Shown here one piece after another: positions 61,610-64,000 of a stretch of 64,000 bases of DNA. The stretch is taken from the NCBI RefSeq assembly GCF_000426845.1, contig NZ_AUGD01000025.1, positions 1-64,000 of the forward strand, in the 5' to 3' direction. A program made the translations under genes and the position numbers. The first letter of the stretch is position 1. Every line of letters begins with the position of its first letter. The notes below the pieces were generated by a model. That model made no database searches, was not told the origin of the DNA, and saw nothing but the letters and a program-made list of their open reading frames with translations. Source of the DNA: Bradyrhizobium sp. in8p8. Lineage in GTDB: Bacteria > Pseudomonadota > Alphaproteobacteria > Rhizobiales > Xanthobacteraceae.

Positions 61610-62410
61610 TCAGCGAGCCGATGCGACCGCGCGCTGAGCCATCACCTTGACGAGATTGGCGCGGTACTCGGCCGTGCCGTGGATGTCAGCCAGCAATCCG
61701 TTCGCCGAAATCGTCACGCTGTCGATCGCCGACGGCGACCAGTTCGCCTTCAGCGCCGCCTCGATCGCGGGCACCCGCATTACGCCACTCTGCGAGGCGC
61801 CGGTCGCGGCGACCCGCACCTCACCTGACTTGGTCTGCGCCACGAACACGCCGGTCAGTGCAAAGCGCGAGGCCGGGTGCCGCATCTTTTCGTAGCCTGC
61901 CTTCGCCGGAACGGGGAATGACACGGCGGTGATGATCTCGCCGTCTTCGAGCGCCGTGGTGAACAGACCCTTGAAGAAATCATCCGCCGAGATCGACCGC
62001 TTGTTGGTCTTCACGGTGGCGCCAAGCGCGAGCAGAGCGGCCGGGAAATCCGCGGCAGGATCGTTGTTGGCGATCGAGCCGCCGATCGTTCCGCGATAGC
62101 GCACGGCGGGATCGCCGAGCACCGAGGTGAGATAGGAGATCGCGGGGATCGCCTTCTTCACATCGGGATTCTGCATGATGTCGTAGTAGGTGGTGGCGGC
62201 CTTGATGGTCAGCAGGTCGCCCGACAGCTCAACGCCCTGCAGCTCCTTGATCCTGCCGAGGTCGATGACGTCCGAGGGGCTGGCGAGGCGCTGCTTCATC
62301 ACCGGCAACAGCGTCTGGCCGCCCGCGAGGAATTTCGCGTCGCTACCTTTTGCGAAAAGGCTCGCGGCCTCGTCGACCGAGGAGGCGCGATGATAAGTGG
62401 TCTGGTACAT
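61610..62410 (-). CDS. Xanthine dehydrogenase/CO dehydrogenase family FAD-binding (medium) subunit
   Basis: A 266-residue CoxM/CutM-type flavin subunit. FAD-binding motifs are AKFLAGGQTLLPVMKQRL and TIGGSIANNDPAADFPAALLAL; RHPASRFALTGVFVA is typical. It shuttles electrons between the iron-sulfur subunit and the acceptor in the three-subunit molybdenum hydroxylases. AGGAGGACC precedes the ATG at 62410. It starts 13 bases after the large-subunit stop. The small iron-sulfur subunit is not seen up to the window edge. Confidence 0.9.
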   Translation of the reverse strand: MYQTTYHRASSVDEAASLFAKGSDAKFLAGGQTLLPVMKQRLASPSDVIDLGRIKELQGVELSGDLLTIKAATTYYDIMQNPDVKKAIPAISYLTSVLGDPAVRYRGTIGGSIANNDPAADFPAALLALGATVKTNKRSISADDFFKGLFTTALEDGEIITAVSFPVPAKAGYEKMRHPASRFALTGVFVAQTKSGEVRVAATGASQSGVMRVPAIEAALKANWSPSAIDSVTISANGLLADIHGTAEYRANLVKVMAQRAVASAR

Positions 62411-62423
62411 CTTCGGTCCTCCT

Positions 62424-64000
62424 TTAAGCCGCGTGGATGGTGCGCCACACCCGATCCGGGGTTGCGGGCATTTCCAGGTTGTTCTTGCCGATCGCATCCG
62501 TGATCGCGTTGATCACGGCCGCCGAAGCGCCGATCGCACCGGCCTCACCGCAACCCTTGATGCCCAGGGGATTGCCCGGGCACAGCGTCGTGGTGTGGGA
62601 GAGATTGAACGAGGGCAAGTCGTCGGCGCGCGGCATGGCATAGTCCATGAACGAGGCCGTAACCGGCTGGCCGTTGGCATCGTAGATCGCGTGCTCGAGC
62701 AGGGCCTGACCAATGCCCTGCGCGAGGCCGCCATGGACCTGTCCCTCGACGATCATCGGATTGATCAGCCGGCCGAAATCGTCGGCCGCCACGAAGTTGA
62801 TGAAGGAGGTCTTGCCGGTGCCCGGATCGACCTCGAGCTCGCAGATATAGGCGCCGGCCGGGAAGGTGAAGTTGGTCGGGTCGTAGAAGGCGCTCTCCTT
62901 CAGGCCCGGCTCCATGCCTTCAGGCAGATTGTGCGCGGTATAGGCTGCGAGCGCGACCATCGGCAGGGCGATCGCCTTGTCCGTGCCGGTCACCTTGAAC
63001 TCGCCGTTCTCGATGACGATGTCGGCTTCCGATGCTTCGAGCGCATGCGCCGCGATCTTCTTGGCCTTGGATTCCATCTTCTCCATGGCCTTCAGGATCG
63101 CGGTAAGACCGACGGCAGCGGAGCGCGAGCCGTAGGTGCCCATGCCGAACTGCACCTTGTCGGTGTCGCCATGGACGATCGAGACCTGGCTGATCGGAAT
63201 GCCCAGCCGTTCCGCGACGAGCTGGCAGAAGGTGGTCTCGTGACCCTGGCCGTGGCTGTGCGACCCCGTGAGGATCTCGATGGTGCCGACCGGGTTGACG
63301 CGCACCTCGGCCGATTCCCACAGGCCGACGCCGGCGCCCAGGCTGCCGACTGCCTTGGACGGCGCGATGCCGCAGGCCTCGATGTAGCAGGAGACGCCGA
63401 TGCCGCGCAACTTGCCGTCGGCTTTCGCCTTGGCCTTGCGGGCGGGGAAGCCGGCATAGTCGATCGCCTTCATCGCGGCATCCAGCGAGGCGTTGAAGTC
63501 GCCGGTGTCGTAGGCCATGATGACGGGCGTCTGGTGCGGGAACTGGGTGATGAAGTTGGTCCGGCGCAACTGGGCCGGATCAACGTTGAGCTGCCGCGCC
63601 GCCGTTTCCATCAACCGTTCGATCAGGTAGCTCGCCTCGGGACGGCCGGCGCCGCGATAGGCATCGACCGGCGTGGTGTTGGTGTAGACGCCGATCACCT
63701 CGGCATGGATTGCCGGGATGTTGTACTGGCCCGAAAGCAGCGTCGCGTAGAGATAGGTCGGCACCGAGGACGAGAACAGCGACATATAGGCGCCGAAATT
63801 GGCGTAGGTCTTCACCTTGAGGCCGGTGATCTTGTTGTTGGCGTCGAACGCCATCTCGGCATGGGTGGTGTGGTCGCGGCCATGCGCGTCGGTGAGGAAG
63901 GCTTCGCTGCGATCACCGGTCCATTTCACGGGACGCTCGACCTTCTTGGATGCCCACAGCGCCACCATCTCCTCGGGGTAGATGAAGATCTTGGAGCCGA
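62424..64000 (-). CDS. Xanthine dehydrogenase/CO dehydrogenase family molybdopterin-binding (large) subunit, form II type (5' partial)
   Basis: The C-terminal 525 or so residues of a CoxL/CutL-type molybdopterin subunit; the frame stays open to base 64000. The active-site loop is DAYRGAGRPE, the AYRGAGR motif of form II CoxL-like enzymes, whereas true CO dehydrogenases (form I) have A-Y-x-C-S-F-R. Other blocks are GSKIFIYPEEMVALWASKKV, GSHSHGQGHETTFCQLVAERLGI and IKGCGEAGAIGASAAVINAI (the catalytic Glu). The substrate is therefore probably an organic compound rather than CO. It is transcribed toward the FAD subunit. Confidence 0.92.
   Translation of the reverse strand, partial: GSKIFIYPEEMVALWASKKVERPVKWTGDRSEAFLTDAHGRDHTTHAEMAFDANNKITGLKVKTYANFGAYMSLFSSSVPTYLYATLLSGQYNIPAIHAEVIGVYTNTTPVDAYRGAGRPEASYLIERLMETAARQLNVDPAQLRRTNFITQFPHQTPVIMAYDTGDFNASLDAAMKAIDYAGFPARKAKAKADGKLRGIGVSCYIEACGIAPSKAVGSLGAGVGLWESAEVRVNPVGTIEILTGSHSHGQGHETTFCQLVAERLGIPISQVSIVHGDTDKVQFGMGTYGSRSAAVGLTAILKAMEKMESKAKKIAAHALEASEADIVIENGEFKVTGTDKAIALPMVALAAYTAHNLPEGMEPGLKESAFYDPTNFTFPAGAYICELEVDPGTGKTSFINFVAADDFGRLINPMIVEGQVHGGLAQGIGQALLEHAIYDANGQPVTASFMDYAMPRADDLPSFNLSHTTTLCPGNPLGIKGCGEAGAIGASAAVINAITDAIGKNNLEMPATPDRVWRTIHAA

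Overview
The window is GC-rich chromosomal DNA. Gene content, codon style and the palindromic intergenic repeats point to an alphaproteobacterium of the Nitrobacteraceae, most likely Bradyrhizobium. That assignment rests on recognised protein types and repeat style, not on a database search. There is no prophage, integrase, transposase, tRNA, rRNA or CRISPR array that I can support.

Layout. 1-4.6 kb: the end of a chemotaxis operon (cheA-REC, cheW, cheY, cheR, a PilZ-like protein) followed by two more response regulators. 4.7-8.5 kb: a very large Cache-HAMP-PAS hybrid histidine kinase whose upstream response-regulator gene survives only as a 57-codon stump. 8.7-11.3 kb: an IlvD/Edd-family sugar-acid dehydratase and an RraA/HMG-aldolase-like protein. 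11.3-20.2 kb: an S9 oligopeptidase, an MBOAT acyltransferase with a translationally coupled SGNH-like partner, a serine-glyoxylate-type aminotransferase, a staphylococcal-nuclease-like protein lacking the catalytic Glu, and an unrecognised 575-aa protein. 20.6-22.5 kb: a pseudo-caspase convergent with an orphan RND-type periplasmic adaptor. 22.5-23.8 kb: a gene-poor stretch with three candidate very small proteins. 23.8-30 kb: an orphan ABC binding protein, a GlxA-type AraC regulator, a methyltransferase, a LysM protein and an LTXXQ (Spy/CpxP-like) protein.

30-36.7 kb is a tight eight-gene minus-strand operon: GntR regulator, NMT1/SsuA-like binding protein, permease, ATPase, second permease, NodB-fold deacetylase, fumarylacetoacetate-hydrolase-family enzyme and MetE-core-like protein. 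It looks like a regulated uptake-and-catabolism unit for an unknown substrate. 36.9-43.6 kb holds an unknown protein, a Cache-HAMP-GAF class III adenylate cyclase, an AsmA protein and a Crp/Fnr regulator. The Crp-like regulator keeps the DNA-reading residues of E. coli CRP, and two CRP-type palindromes occur in the window: one upstream of its own gene and one perfect copy upstream of a lactonase gene at 50.8 kb.

43.8-50.4 kb carries an RND pump, its adaptor, an OmpA-family protein and a second pseudo-caspase fused to TPRs. This mirrors the 20.6-22.5 kb locus (pseudo-caspase beside the same adaptor subtype) and is the most interesting pattern here. 51.6-60.1 kb is a homogentisate cluster: MarR regulator, FAD monooxygenase, DUF2783 protein, a metallo-beta-lactamase-fold protein with an altered metal motif, hmgA, fahA, a DUF1272 protein, an Lrp-type regulator and 4-hydroxyphenylpyruvate dioxygenase. 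maiA is absent. 60.3-64 kb contains an alpha-methylacyl-CoA-racemase-like protein and the medium and (partial) large subunits of a form II CO-dehydrogenase/xanthine-dehydrogenase-family enzyme.
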